Below, piece after piece: positions 53,138 to 62,755 of a stretch of DNA of 64,000 nucleotides; the first letter of the stretch is position 1; each line of letters begins with the position of its first letter. The stretch is taken from positions 124,001 to 188,000 of the forward strand of contig NZ_JAJSEC010000009.1 in the NCBI RefSeq assembly GCF_021272185.1, read 5' to 3'. A model generated the notes under the pieces. That model searched no databases. It saw only the letters and a program-made list of their open reading frames with translations, and was not told the DNA's origin. Position numbers and translations under genes: made by a program. This DNA comes from Roseivivax sp. GX 12232 (lineage in GTDB: Bacteria > Pseudomonadota > Alphaproteobacteria > Rhodobacterales > Rhodobacteraceae).

Positions 53138-55600
53138 TCACTCCACCGGCGTCATCTCCGTCACGCCCACGGCGGCGGCGCGGGCCAGCTCGGGGTCGAG
53201 CGACATCGGGATATACTCCCCGCGCCGCCAGAGCTGGCCCAGGTTGTCGTAATGCCGCGACAGGAAGTGCCCCGACTGGCCCGTCGAGATGATGAAGACC
53301 GAACTGTCGGGATCGGCGAAATCATAGACCCCGCGGTAGCCCGCGCCGTGCACGTTCATGAAGGGGTCCGGCAGGGTGCCCTTGGTCGCCCCGCGCTGCA
53401 GGGTGAAATCCCCGCCGCTGGTCGACTGGCGGATGTTGACGAAATACCGCAGCACCGGCACCTCGCCCAGCACCTGGTGCTCGTGCACCGCCTCATGCGC
53501 GGTGCCCCAGCGCAGCGAGGCGAGCGTGGTGCCATAGGTCTCCTCGAGCCAGACCAGCGCATCGTCGAGCGCCAGCCGCGCGATGTCGGTGCAGCTTTCC
53601 TCGGCGGCCGAGCGCTTGATGTCGCACCAGGCCGAGGCGCCGCCGACGTCGCGGAAGACCCGCTCGATGAAGAGCGGCTCGACGCGGGTATACTCCTCGG
53701 CCAAGGGCCCCAGGTCGTCGCGGATCAGCCGGTCCTGCAGGAAGCGCAGCCAGGCGGCGTAGATCAGGGGCTCGGGCAGATGCTCGTTCATCTCGCCGTT
53801 CCATTCCGCCAGCAGGTCCAGCGCCATGCGCCGGCGGCGCTCGGGTGTGCCCTCGGGCGCGGCCTCGCCGGTGAACCAGAGGTCCGCGCCGATCAGCGGC
53901 AGCAAGGTCCGGGCGGCCTCGGAGACGGTGTCGAGCTGGAACTCGATGAAGCTGTCGCGGGTGTGCACCTCGCGGCCCTGCATCAGCGCGCGCCAACGGC
54001 GCACCCGCTGGCTGTCACCCCATTCGAAGCTGACGTGGTTGGGGAAGGGCCGGTCGATGACCTTGTTGTTGGTGTTGCCGACGATGCCGCCCGCGGGGTC
54101 GGTGAACTCGGGGTTGCGGGCATAGGGCAGGCGGCCCTGCCAGCGGTTGGCCTCGATCCAGCCGGGGGCGGGCAGGCGGCCCTGGCTCTGGTGGTCGGCG
54201 TCGCGGCGCGGCATGGCGCCGACGAGCTTCATGGCGACACGCTCGGAATCGGCGACGGTCAGGTTCTGCGAGGGGGCGATGTAATCCTCGCCCGCCGCCA
54301 GCGCCTCGTCGATGGTGCCCGCGAACATCGTGTTCACCGCCGCGGTGATCGAAGTGTCCTGCGGCGACAGCGCCGTCCAGGAGAGCGACATGACATGCCC
54401 CGGCGGCGTGATCCCGCCGAGGTCGAACTGGGTGCCGGGCAGCACCGGGCCGTTCTCGGTCCAGCGCAGGGTCACGGTGACCGGGGCGGCGTCCTTGATC
54501 TCGATGATCGAACGCTTGGTGCGGAAGCGCTGCCAGCCGTCGACGCCCTGGTATTCCTCGGGGTTGTCGGGGTTCAGCTTCTCGAGGTGCAGGTCCTGGT
54601 CGTCGAGATAGGACGAGGTGATGCCCCAGCCCAGCCGCTCCGAGCGGCCCGCCATGATCGCGGGAATGCCGGGGATCGTGCCGCCGATCACCCCGCCGGT
54701 CGAAAGCTGCATCCGCGCGAGATACCAGATCGCCGGTGCCGAGAAGCCCAGGTGCGGGTCGTTGGCGAGAAGCGTCCCGCCCGAAGCCGAGCGCGAGACA
54801 TCCGCCGCCCAGGCGTTGGAGGCCCCGGCGAGCCCGCGCGCGGGCACCGGCCAGAGCGCCCCTTTGGCGGCCTCGGATCGGGCATACTGCGGCGCGCCGG
54901 GGGCGAGGTTCGCGTAGTCCGGCAGCGCCGCCACGCCCGAGCCCGGGATGTCGGGCAGGATGTCGGCCAGCCGGTCGCCGTCCTCGAGCGCCAGCGAGGT
55001 CCGCGCGCGCAGCACCTCTTCGGACAGATGCCCCGAGAGCTGCAGCGCCATGATCTTCACGATGGCGATGGAATCCGCCGGCTGCCAGGGCGCGATCTGC
55101 GCCCCGAAGAGGAAGAACTCCGGCGCGCCGCGGCCCAAGCTCTCCTGGTTGATCTCGTCGATCCTTGCGTTGACGCCCGCGGCATAGGCGCTGAGCGCCT
55201 CGCTGGCGCGGGCATCCTGGGCCGAGACGCTCTGCCGGGCGAGCGTGTAGAGATCGAGCCGCCGCAGGAGCTTGTCGGTCTCCACCGTGCGGGCACCGAA
55301 AAGCTCCGAGAGCCGACCCTGCGCGGTCCGCCGCAGCAGCATCATCTGCCAGAGCCGGTCCTGGGCATGGGCATAGCCCAGCCCGAAGAAGGCGTCGGCA
55401 TCGGCCTCGGCCATGATGTGGGGCACGTTGGAATTGTCGCGCACGATCTCGAGCGGGGCATTCAGACCGGCGACCTCGAGACGCTTGTCGTAGTCCGGCA
55501 GCGAGCGCGAGCCCAGGTAATAGACCACCGCCACGGCCAGCACCGACAAGAGGATGCCGAGGCTCACGAGCCTGACGAGCCAACGGAACAGAACGCGCAT
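53138..55600 (-). CDS. Penicillin-acylase family N-terminal-nucleophile hydrolase
   Basis: 820 residues. An N-terminal hydrophobic segment (LVSLGILLSVLAVAVVYYLG, 11-30) anchors or exports it. The alpha part has DNSNVPHIMAEADADAFFGLGY and AQDRLWQM. Autocleavage before Ser261 in GLAGASNAWA would free the beta chain, which begins with the Ser nucleophile and has LLANDPHLGF soon after. Relatives hydrolyse beta-lactam side chains, acyl-homoserine lactones or other amides in the periplasm. The substrate is unknown. ATG 55600 puts the start just before the hydrophobic anchor. Confidence 0.9.
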   Translation of the reverse strand: MRVLFRWLVRLVSLGILLSVLAVAVVYYLGSRSLPDYDKRLEVAGLNAPLEIVRDNSNVPHIMAEADADAFFGLGYAHAQDRLWQMMLLRRTAQGRLSELFGARTVETDKLLRRLDLYTLARQSVSAQDARASEALSAYAAGVNARIDEINQESLGRGAPEFFLFGAQIAPWQPADSIAIVKIMALQLSGHLSEEVLRARTSLALEDGDRLADILPDIPGSGVAALPDYANLAPGAPQYARSEAAKGALWPVPARGLAGASNAWAADVSRSASGGTLLANDPHLGFSAPAIWYLARMQLSTGGVIGGTIPGIPAIMAGRSERLGWGITSSYLDDQDLHLEKLNPDNPEEYQGVDGWQRFRTKRSIIEIKDAAPVTVTLRWTENGPVLPGTQFDLGGITPPGHVMSLSWTALSPQDTSITAAVNTMFAGTIDEALAAGEDYIAPSQNLTVADSERVAMKLVGAMPRRDADHQSQGRLPAPGWIEANRWQGRLPYARNPEFTDPAGGIVGNTNNKVIDRPFPNHVSFEWGDSQRVRRWRALMQGREVHTRDSFIEFQLDTVSEAARTLLPLIGADLWFTGEAAPEGTPERRRRMALDLLAEWNGEMNEHLPEPLIYAAWLRFLQDRLIRDDLGPLAEEYTRVEPLFIERVFRDVGGASAWCDIKRSAAEESCTDIARLALDDALVWLEETYGTTLASLRWGTAHEAVHEHQVLGEVPVLRYFVNIRQSTSGGDFTLQRGATKGTLPDPFMNVHGAGYRGVYDFADPDSSVFIISTGQSGHFLSRHYDNLGQLWRRGEYIPMSLDPELARAAAVGVTEMTPVE

Positions 55601-55735
55601 CGATCCTCCACGGGGCAGTCCTCGCGCCATTGGCGCGCCTGGCTTTCGGGACTAAACCCAATGACATGCATTGCCAAGTGTACCGGCCTGCGGTCACAAA
55701 CGGACGTAACGACATCGAGATGAGGGAGTAGGATC

Positions 55736-56608
55736 ATGGCCAATTGCGCATTTCTGGGACTGGGCGTCATGGGGTATCCGATGGCCGGGCACCTGCAGGC
55801 CAAGGGGCACGCGGTCACGGTCTACAACCGCACCGGCGCCAAGGCCGAGGCCTGGGCCAAGGAACACGGCGGCCAGGCCAAGAAGACCCCGCGCGAGGCG
55901 GCCCAGGGCCAGGACTTCGTGATGGCCTGCGTCGGCAATGACGACGACCTGCGCGCGGTTTGCCTGGGCGAGGAGGGCGCCTTCGCGGGCATGTCCGAAG
56001 GCGCGGTCTTCGTCGATCACACCACCGTCTCGGCCGAGGTCACCGCCGAGCTCTACGCCGCCGCCAAGGAACGCGGCGTAGCCTTCGTCGACGCGCCGAT
56101 CTCGGGCGGCCAGGCGGGCGCCGAGAACGGCCAGCTCTCGATCATGTGCGGCGGCGACCAGGCGGCCTTCGACCGCGCGCTGCCGGTGATGGAGGTCTAC
56201 GCCAAGCTCTGCCGCCGCATCGGTGAGAGCGGCGCCGGGCAGATGACCAAGATGTGCAACCAGATCGCCATCGCCGGGCTGGTGCAGGGGCTCTCCGAGG
56301 CGCTGCATTTCGCCGAGAAGTCGGGCCTCGACGGCCGCGCCGTGGTCGAGGTCATCAGCCAGGGCGCCGCGGGCTCCTGGCAGATGCAGAACCGCTACGA
56401 GACCATGCTCGAGGATCACTTCGAACATGGCTTCGCGGTCGACTGGATGCGCAAGGACCTGGGCATCTGCCTCAAGACCGGCGACGAGATCGGCGCCTCC
56501 CTGCCGGTCACCGCGCTTGTGGATCAATTCTACAAGGACGTGCAGAAGATGGGCGGCGGGCGCTGGGATACCTCCAGCCTTTTCAAGCGGTTGCGCAACG
56601 CGGGCTAG
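55736..56608 (+). CDS. Beta-hydroxyacid dehydrogenase (3-hydroxyisobutyrate dehydrogenase family)
   Basis: 290 residues. Coenzyme loop FLGLGVMGYPMAGHL (6-20), the HTTVS segment, the substrate-binding DAPISGGQAGAENGQLSIM and the catalytic lysine in GQMTKMCNQ (Lys172). Oxidises 3-hydroxy acids or reduces semialdehydes with NAD(P). GAGGGAG precedes the ATG. Related to tartronate-semialdehyde, succinic-semialdehyde and 3-hydroxyisobutyrate enzymes; the exact substrate is not decidable. Confidence 0.88.
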   Translation: MANCAFLGLGVMGYPMAGHLQAKGHAVTVYNRTGAKAEAWAKEHGGQAKKTPREAAQGQDFVMACVGNDDDLRAVCLGEEGAFAGMSEGAVFVDHTTVSAEVTAELYAAAKERGVAFVDAPISGGQAGAENGQLSIMCGGDQAAFDRALPVMEVYAKLCRRIGESGAGQMTKMCNQIAIAGLVQGLSEALHFAEKSGLDGRAVVEVISQGAAGSWQMQNRYETMLEDHFEHGFAVDWMRKDLGICLKTGDEIGASLPVTALVDQFYKDVQKMGGGRWDTSSLFKRLRNAG

Positions 56609-57063
56609 GGCCGTGCCAGGCCCGCGGGGCGCATGTGGAGCCGCGTTTTTCGGCATTGTGTTTTCCCGTCTTCCCAGCGTAAGGTGAGCGGACTGCCGGA
56701 ACGCGTTCCGGCCCCGAATTCGCCGAGACGGGCAGGTGTCCGCGACGAAGGCCGCCGCAATTGCGCCTTCCGACCGCACCGCCCCGACGGACCGATGCGG
56801 CCTTCGGGCCACCCCACCTCGTCCGAGCCACACGCAGCGCCGGACTTTTCGTTGACGCGGTCGCCCTTGGCATCTGAAGTCGAGCGTGCTCCGCGTTGGA
56901 GACCGAATGCGATGACGCGCGCCACGATTGAGAGGCAGACGGGACCGGGCCGCCATGCGGCCGCCGCTGACCCTCATCTCCGCGTCTCGCCCAGCAAAGA
57001 AACACGAGGGTCTGCCTGCCCGCCCGGTCGGGCCGGCGGGCTGGCCCCGTGCAGACGGACACT
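56609..57063 (+). other. 455-bp leader region of rne
   Basis: No gene between the dehydrogenase and rne. It holds an 18-bp perfect palindrome (56695-56712) and a possible long-range stem (AAGGCCGC with GCGGCCTT, about 56747 and 56799). A weak promoter-like pair, TTGTGT at 56656 and CGTAAG at 56678 with a 16-bp spacer, lies upstream. A long structured 5' UTR agrees with RNase E autoregulation known from E. coli. Confidence 0.45.
56695..56712. promoter_or_regulatory. 18-bp perfect palindrome in the rne leader
   Basis: GCCGGAACG followed at once by CGTTCCGGC, with no spacer. May be a protein-binding site or the tip of a hairpin in the rne leader RNA. Confidence 0.5.
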
Positions 57064-59949
57064 ATGGCAAAGAAGATGCTCATCGACGCCACCCACGCGG
57101 AGGAAACCCGCGTCGTGGTGGTCGACGGAAACAAGGTCGAGGAATTCGACTTCGAGTCTGAGAAGAAGCGGCAGCTCGCCGGCAATATCTATCTCGCAAA
57201 GGTAACCCGGGTCGAACCCTCGCTGCAGGCGGCCTTCGTCGACTACGGCGGCAACCGCCACGGCTTCCTGGCCTTCTCGGAAATCCATCCCGACTACTAT
57301 CAGATCCCGGTCGCCGACCGTCAGGCCCTGATGGAAGAGGAAGAGGCCCAGGCTCGCGCCGAGGCCGAGGAAGAACAGAAGCCCAAGCGCCGATCGCGGT
57401 CGCGCTCGCGCCGCAAGACCGAGGCCGAAAGCGCCGAGACCGGCGACAAGGTGACCTCGACCGAGGCCGGCCCCGCCGGCATGGAGACCATCGACCTCGA
57501 CGAGGACGAAGGCGAGGCCGGCGCCGAGGGCGAGGGCCTCTCGCCGATGGAGACCGTGGGCGAGACCCCGGTCGCCGATCCCTCCGAGGGCGAGGACGAG
57601 CCCGCCGGCAGCGGCGGCTCCGAGACCTCCGAGGACAGCGACGACGACGCCGACGAGGGCGCCCGCGCGGCCAAGGCCGACGACGACTCGATCGAATCCG
57701 TCGCCGATGACGACACCGAGGAAGACATCCGCCCGGCGCGCAAGTCGCGCACCCGGCGCTACAAGATCCAGGAAGTGATCAAGGTCCGCCAGATCCTCCT
57801 GGTGCAGGTCGTCAAGGAAGAGCGCGGCAACAAGGGCGCGGCGCTGACCACCTATCTGTCGCTGGCGGGCCGTTACTGCGTGCTCATGCCCAACACCGCG
57901 CGCGGCGGCGGCATCAGCCGCAAGATCACCAATGCCGCGGACCGCTCCAAGCTCAAGGAGATCGCGGGCCAGATCGACGTGCCGAAGGGCGCGGGGCTGA
58001 TCATCCGCACCGCGGGCGCCAAGCGCACCAAGACCGAGATCAAGCGCGACTACGAATACCTGCAGCGCCTCTGGGAGCAGATCCGCGAGCTGACCCTGCA
58101 GTCCATCGCGCCGGCGAAGATCTACGAGGAAGGCGACCTGATCAAACGGTCGATCCGCGACCTCTACAACCGCGACATCGACGAGGTGCATGTCGAGGGC
58201 GACCGCGGCTACCGCATCGCCAAGGACTTCATGAAGATGATCATGCCGTCCCATGCCAAGAACGTGAAACACTACGTCGACCCGATGCCGCTCTTCGCGC
58301 GCTACCAGGTCGAGTCCTACCTGTCCTCGATGTTCAACCCGACGGTTCAGCTGAAGTCGGGCGGCTACATCGTGATCGGCGTGACCGAGGCGCTGGTGGC
58401 CATCGACGTGAACTCCGGCCGGGCCACCAAGGAAGGCTCGATCGAGGAGACCGCGCTCAAGACCAACCTCGAGGCCGCCGAGGAGGTGGCCCGCCAGCTG
58501 CGTCTGCGCGACCTCGCGGGGCTGATCGTGATCGACTTCATCGACATGGACGAGCGCAAGAACAACGCCGCCGTGGAGAAGAAGCTCAAGGAGAAGCTCA
58601 AGACCGACCGCGCCCGCATCCAGGTGGGCCGGATCTCGGGCTTCGGCCTTCTGGAGATGTCGCGCCAGCGTCTGCGCCCCGGCATGATCGAAGCGACGAC
58701 CCAGCCGTGCCCGGCCTGCCACGGCACCGGGCTGATCCGCTCGGACGACAACATGGCGCTGCAGATCCTGCGCCAGATCGAGGAAGAGGGCACCCGCCGC
58801 CGCTCGCGCGAGGTGCTGGTGAAATGCCCCGTGGGCATCGCCAACTTCCTGATGAACCAGAAGCGCGAGCATATCGCCGGGATCGAGCTGCGCTACGGCA
58901 TGGCCGTGCAGATCGAGGGCGACCCCTCGCTGGTCTCGCCGGATTTCTCGCTCGAGAAGTTCAAGACCGCCTCGCGCGCGGTGCCCGAGGCGACGAGCCC
59001 CGTGGTCTCGGCGGATAACGCCATCATGGCCGCGATCGACGCCGATGCCGATGCCGCCGCCGAGGCCGAGGCCGAGGCGGAAGCCGCCGCCGCGCCGGAT
59101 CCCGCCGAGGCGCCCCCGGCGCCGGGCGCCTCCGAGGAAGGCGAGGGCGACCAGAAGCCCAAGAAGAAGCGCCGCCGCCGCCGCCGGTCGAAGAAGTCCG
59201 GCAAGGGCGAGGGCAACGGCGATCAGAACGGCAACGGTGAGCAGAACGGCAACGGCAACGGCGATGACGCCGCGGCGGAGACGCCCGCCGAGGGTGCCGA
59301 GGCCGAGGGCACGCCCGCTCCGGCCGAGGCCGAGACGGCCCCCGCATCCTCCGAGGTGACCGAAGGCGGCGAGACGCCCGCCCCGGCAGCCGAAGAGGAG
59401 ACGCCGAAGAAGAAGCCCGCGCGCAGCCGAAGCTCGCGTTCGCGCAAGAAGCCCGAGCCTGCCGAGACCGCCGAGACCCCGGCTGCCGAGGGCGAGGGTG
59501 AGGCCGCGGATGCCGCGCCGGCCGAGGGTGAGGGTGAGCCCGCGCCGAAGCCCAAGCGCAGCACCCGCTCGCGGTCGCGCAAGAAGCCGACCCCGGAGCT
59601 GGCCGAGGAAGCCTCGGAAGAGGCGGCGGAGGCCCAGCCCTCCGAGGAACCCGCGGAGGCCCCGGTCGATCAGAAGATCGAGGAGACCCCGGCGGCCCCT
59701 GAGCCCGAGGCGACCGAGACCGGCACCGAGACCGCGGCGGATCCCGCCACCGAGGTGACGCCCGAGGTCGCGGCGGAGCCCGCGCCCGAGCCCGAGGTGG
59801 CGGTGACGCCCGAGCCGGAAGCCCCAGTGGCCGAGCCCGCGCCGGAACCCGAGGCCGAGCGTCCGCTCGAGCCCGCCGAGACCGGCAGCAGTGCCGAGGA
59901 CGACAAGCCGAAGCCCAAGCGGCGCGGCTGGTGGAACCTCGGTCGGTAA
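57064..59949 (+). CDS. rne: Ribonuclease E
   Basis: 961 residues. The S1 domain begins NIYLAKVTRVEPSLQAAFVDYG and is split by an acidic insertion of about 135 residues (about 95-230), typical of alphaproteobacterial RNase E. The catalytic part has 5'-sensor/DNase I regions, the magnesium aspartates in VAIDVNSG (about 448) and VIDFIDMDE (about 491), and the zinc-link CPACHGTG (about 549). The tail (about 660-961) is Glu/Ala/Pro-rich with Arg/Lys clusters (KKKRRRRRRSKK). It is a disordered scaffold for RNA and degradosome partners. ATG 57064 is used; a GTG 5 codons upstream is also in frame. Confidence 0.95.
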   Translation: MAKKMLIDATHAEETRVVVVDGNKVEEFDFESEKKRQLAGNIYLAKVTRVEPSLQAAFVDYGGNRHGFLAFSEIHPDYYQIPVADRQALMEEEEAQARAEAEEEQKPKRRSRSRSRRKTEAESAETGDKVTSTEAGPAGMETIDLDEDEGEAGAEGEGLSPMETVGETPVADPSEGEDEPAGSGGSETSEDSDDDADEGARAAKADDDSIESVADDDTEEDIRPARKSRTRRYKIQEVIKVRQILLVQVVKEERGNKGAALTTYLSLAGRYCVLMPNTARGGGISRKITNAADRSKLKEIAGQIDVPKGAGLIIRTAGAKRTKTEIKRDYEYLQRLWEQIRELTLQSIAPAKIYEEGDLIKRSIRDLYNRDIDEVHVEGDRGYRIAKDFMKMIMPSHAKNVKHYVDPMPLFARYQVESYLSSMFNPTVQLKSGGYIVIGVTEALVAIDVNSGRATKEGSIEETALKTNLEAAEEVARQLRLRDLAGLIVIDFIDMDERKNNAAVEKKLKEKLKTDRARIQVGRISGFGLLEMSRQRLRPGMIEATTQPCPACHGTGLIRSDDNMALQILRQIEEEGTRRRSREVLVKCPVGIANFLMNQKREHIAGIELRYGMAVQIEGDPSLVSPDFSLEKFKTASRAVPEATSPVVSADNAIMAAIDADADAAAEAEAEAEAAAAPDPAEAPPAPGASEEGEGDQKPKKKRRRRRRSKKSGKGEGNGDQNGNGEQNGNGNGDDAAAETPAEGAEAEGTPAPAEAETAPASSEVTEGGETPAPAAEEETPKKKPARSRSSRSRKKPEPAETAETPAAEGEGEAADAAPAEGEGEPAPKPKRSTRSRSRKKPTPELAEEASEEAAEAQPSEEPAEAPVDQKIEETPAAPEPEATETGTETAADPATEVTPEVAAEPAPEPEVAVTPEPEAPVAEPAPEPEAERPLEPAETGSSAEDDKPKPKRRGWWNLGR

Positions 59950-59974
59950 TCTCTCCGACGGCAAAGTAAATAAG

Positions 59975-60007
59975 GCGGCGGGTGTCGAAGTGACATCCGC
60001 CGCTTTT
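59975..60007 (+). terminator. Terminator of rne
   Basis: 12-bp stem (59975-59986 with 59992-60003, one G-T pair), 5-nt loop, then TTTTCTTTT. Confidence 0.85.
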
Positions 60008-60199
60008 CTTTTGTGGGTTGGCAGGCGTTGAGTGCAGGCGATTGCGCGCCGATAAGTGCGTCGCGCTGACGGCTGTTAGATTTTCTTAGAAAAGGCGGAT
60101 TGTGCACGTGATGCGCTCGCGGGTTCTTCGACCTGCGACCTGCGCGGACGAAAGGCGCACTCCATTGCTCGGCAAAAGAAGTCTCGGGAATAGGAGGCG

Positions 60200-60228
60200 A
60201 AAAACCCGCTGACCTAGAGCCGTCAGCG
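60200..60228 (-). terminator. Terminator of the tusA-like gene
   Basis: On the minus strand CGCTGAC pairs with GTCAGCG across an 8-nt loop, followed by GGTTTTT. Confidence 0.75.
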
Positions 60229-60265
60229 CCTCAGGCTCCCCGCCACGGCACGGCAGCCGCCACCC

Positions 60266-60487
60266 TCACCGCTTCTCGATCACCCAGTGCATCACCGCGC
60301 CGTCTTCCCGGCGCTCGACCAGCGCGTGGCCGCTCTCGGTGCAGTAATGCGGCATGTCCACCACCGCCGCCGGGTCGTCGGTCATCACGTGGATGCGCGC
60401 CCCGGCCTCCAGCGCGGACAGGCGCTTGCGGGTCTTCAGGACGGGCAGGGGGCACAAGAGGCCCCGGGCATCGAGCTCGTGATCCAT
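60266..60487 (-). CDS. TusA-family sulfurtransferase
   Basis: 73 residues, the usual size. The N-terminal ELDARGLLCPLPVLKTRK carries the active-site cysteine in CPLPV (Cys12), which holds persulfide sulfur. Members relay sulfur for tRNA thiolation, molybdenum cofactor or sulfur oxidation. It is encoded alone, divergent from ccdA. Confidence 0.9.
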   Translation of the reverse strand: MDHELDARGLLCPLPVLKTRKRLSALEAGARIHVMTDDPAAVVDMPHYCTESGHALVERREDGAVMHWVIEKR

Positions 60488-60627
60488 ATCCGCTGCCTAA
60501 TCGGAGGCCCAGGCGCTGTCCAGCGCCCGCCGCCGCGCCGGGCTGCGCCAGATTGTTTCACCATCGCCACGCGCATGTGAGAGCCCCGCTGGGTGACGGT
60601 GCCCGCGCGATGGCTTAGGCAGGGGGC

Positions 60628-61383
60628 ATGTTCGGAATCGAGATCATCGACGCGGGCCTGATGCCGGCCATGTTCGTGGCGCTCCTGGCGGGCGGGCTGT
60701 CCTTCCTCAGCCCCTGCGTCCTGCCCATCGTGCCGCCCTACCTGGCCTTCATGTCGGGCGTCAGCATCTCCGAGATGCAGGAGGGCGCGGGCGCGGCCCG
60801 GCGCAAGGCGGGCCTCGCGGCGCTGTTCTTCGTGCTGGGGCTCTCGACGGTCTTCATCCTTCTGGGCTTCACCGCCTCCTGGCTCGGCACGCTGTTCCTG
60901 CAGAACCAGGTGCTTCTGGCGCGGATCTCGGGCGTGGTGGTGATCGTCTTCGGGCTGCACTTCCTGGGCGTCTTCCGCATTCCCTTCCTCGACCGCGAGG
61001 CGCGCTTCGAGGTCGGGGAGCGCGGCGGCTCGGCCTTCGGGGCCTATATCCTCGGGCTCGCCTTCGCCTTCGGCTGGACCCCCTGCATCGGCCCGCAACT
61101 GGGCGCGATCCTGTCGCTGGCGGCCTCCGAGGCCGATGCGAGCCGGGGCGCGGCGCTTCTCGGCGTCTACGCGGCGGGCCTGGGCATTCCCTTCCTCTTG
61201 GCCGCGCTTTTCCTGACCCGCGCGATGGGGCTGATGAACCGGATGAAGCGGCACATGACGCTGATCGAGCGGATCATGGGCGGGCTCTTGGTGGCCGTGG
61301 GCCTGGCGCTGGTGACCGGGGCTTTCACCGCCTTCTCCTTCTGGCTGCTCGAGACCTTCCCGGCGCTGGCCCTGCTGGGCTGA
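60628..61383 (+). CDS. ccdA: Cytochrome c biogenesis / thiol-transport membrane protein CcdA
   Basis: 251 residues, six TM helices. The two redox cysteines sit in the TM motifs FLSPCVLPIVPPYLAF (about 31) and FGWTPCIGPQLGAIL (about 152). CcdA passes reducing equivalents from cytoplasmic thioredoxin to periplasmic thiol proteins used in cytochrome c assembly. AGGGGG precedes the ATG. Confidence 0.92.
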   Translation: MFGIEIIDAGLMPAMFVALLAGGLSFLSPCVLPIVPPYLAFMSGVSISEMQEGAGAARRKAGLAALFFVLGLSTVFILLGFTASWLGTLFLQNQVLLARISGVVVIVFGLHFLGVFRIPFLDREARFEVGERGGSAFGAYILGLAFAFGWTPCIGPQLGAILSLAASEADASRGAALLGVYAAGLGIPFLLAALFLTRAMGLMNRMKRHMTLIERIMGGLLVAVGLALVTGAFTAFSFWLLETFPALALLG

Positions 61384-61525
61384 GGCCGCGCGCGCCCACC
61401 ACTCCGCCACACCCCCGGACAGCACGGGGACAATCGCGCCACAGGCGCCGGAACTGTCCCGAAATTCGCCTTAAACCTGCCGGAAAGCCGGGCTAGCCTC
61501 CCCCTTGGGCGAGAGGAGTGGAGCC

Positions 61526-62755
61526 ATGGCTTTGACCGGACAGGAGGTGCGCCGCCGGCGGGTGTTCTATATCCCCGGCTACGACCCGATCCATCCGCGC
61601 CGCTACCGCGAGCTCTACCGCAAGGAGGGCGCGGCCCAGGCGGCGATCTCGGGCTACGGGATCACGCTGCGGCCCAAGACCACGGACGGCCCCTACGGCT
61701 GGCATGTCGACAGCGATTTCGACGGCGAGGTCACCGGCACCGATATCGAGTTGCTGGTCTGGTCCGACATCGTGCGCGGCAGCATGTCCGACTCGATCCC
61801 CGCGACCTATCTGAACCTGGTCCGCACCGCCTGGGCCTATATCGGCTCGGGCGCGCTTTGGCGGCTGATGCGGCTGCGCAAGGGGCCGGTGATCGCGGCG
61901 CTCTATCCGATCGGGATGCTGCTCCTGCAGGCGCTGATCGCGGTGCTGGCGGGCTGGGGCATCCTGCGCGGCGCGCAGATGCTGCTGCCGGGGCCCGGGC
62001 TTCTGGCGACGCTGATCGGCGCGCTCGCCGGGCTGGCGCTCGCCGTGGCGCTGTTGCGCTGGTTCAAGCGCCAGGACGGCAAGTTCTTCGCCTATTACCT
62101 GATGCATGATTATTCCTATTCGGCCCGCCACCGCGGTGCCACGCCGCCCGACCTCGAGGCGCGGCTGGCGGAGTTCGGCGAGGCCATCGCCGGGGCGCTC
62201 GACAGCCATGCCGACGAGGTGCTGGTGGTCGGCCATTCCTCGGGTGCGCATCTCGGCGTCTCGGTCCTGGCGGACCTCATCCGCGCAGGGCGCGTGCCCA
62301 AGGATGGCCCGCGCCTGGCCTTCCTGTCGCTGGGGCAGGTGGTGCCCATGGTCTCCTTCCTGCCGGACGCGCACCGGCTGCGCGCCGATCTGCACTACCT
62401 GGCCGCCCGGGACGAGCTGACCTGGGTCGATGTGACCGCGCCGGGCGACGGCTGCGCCTTTGCGCTCTGCGATCCGGTCTCGGTCTCGGGCGTGGCGCCC
62501 GAGGGCAAGCGCTGGCCCCTGGTCTTCTCGGCACAGTTCACCCGCTCGCTCAGCGCCGAGCGCTGGCGCGCCCTGCGCTGGCGCTTCTTCCGGCTGCATT
62601 TCCAGTATCTCTGCGCCTTCGACCGGCCGCTAGATTACGACTACTTCAAGATCACCGCCGGGCCGGTGAGCCTGGCCAGCCGCTACGCCGACCGGCCGCC
62701 CTCGATGAGCCGGATCGACGCGGCGGTGTCGAAATACACCTCCATGGCGGCATGA
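61526..62755 (+). CDS. Membrane-associated alpha/beta-hydrolase-like protein
   Basis: 409 residues. The N-terminus has RRRVFYIPGYDPIHPRRYRE. Two hydrophobic segments lie at about 130-180. After them comes a lipase-type nucleophile elbow, VVGHSSGAHLG (Ser about 237), and later AFLSLGQVVPM. No characterised family is evident. ATG 61526 follows GAGGAG. The gene overlaps the P450 gene by 4 nt, so the two are probably translated together and may act on the same lipid-like substrate (inference). Confidence 0.75.
   Translation: MALTGQEVRRRRVFYIPGYDPIHPRRYRELYRKEGAAQAAISGYGITLRPKTTDGPYGWHVDSDFDGEVTGTDIELLVWSDIVRGSMSDSIPATYLNLVRTAWAYIGSGALWRLMRLRKGPVIAALYPIGMLLLQALIAVLAGWGILRGAQMLLPGPGLLATLIGALAGLALAVALLRWFKRQDGKFFAYYLMHDYSYSARHRGATPPDLEARLAEFGEAIAGALDSHADEVLVVGHSSGAHLGVSVLADLIRAGRVPKDGPRLAFLSLGQVVPMVSFLPDAHRLRADLHYLAARDELTWVDVTAPGDGCAFALCDPVSVSGVAPEGKRWPLVFSAQFTRSLSAERWRALRWRFFRLHFQYLCAFDRPLDYDYFKITAGPVSLASRYADRPPSMSRIDAAVSKYTSMAA

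Larger units (their letters stand above)
59950..60265. other. 316-bp intergenic region between rne and the tusA-like gene
   Basis: Convergent region with a terminator for each strand (59975-60007 and 60200-60228). The AT-richer stretch between them (about 60070-60190) has no gene that I can recognise. Confidence 0.7.

Noticed and set aside
55659-55673. CAATG-N5-CATTG dyad between the acylase and dehydrogenase genes
   Set aside because: Short arms and no matching regulator nearby; could be chance.
56974-59964. 996-codon antisense frame opposite rne
   Set aside because: Its Gly/Leu/Arg repeats mirror the Glu/Ala/Pro tail of RNase E. No independent evidence of coding.
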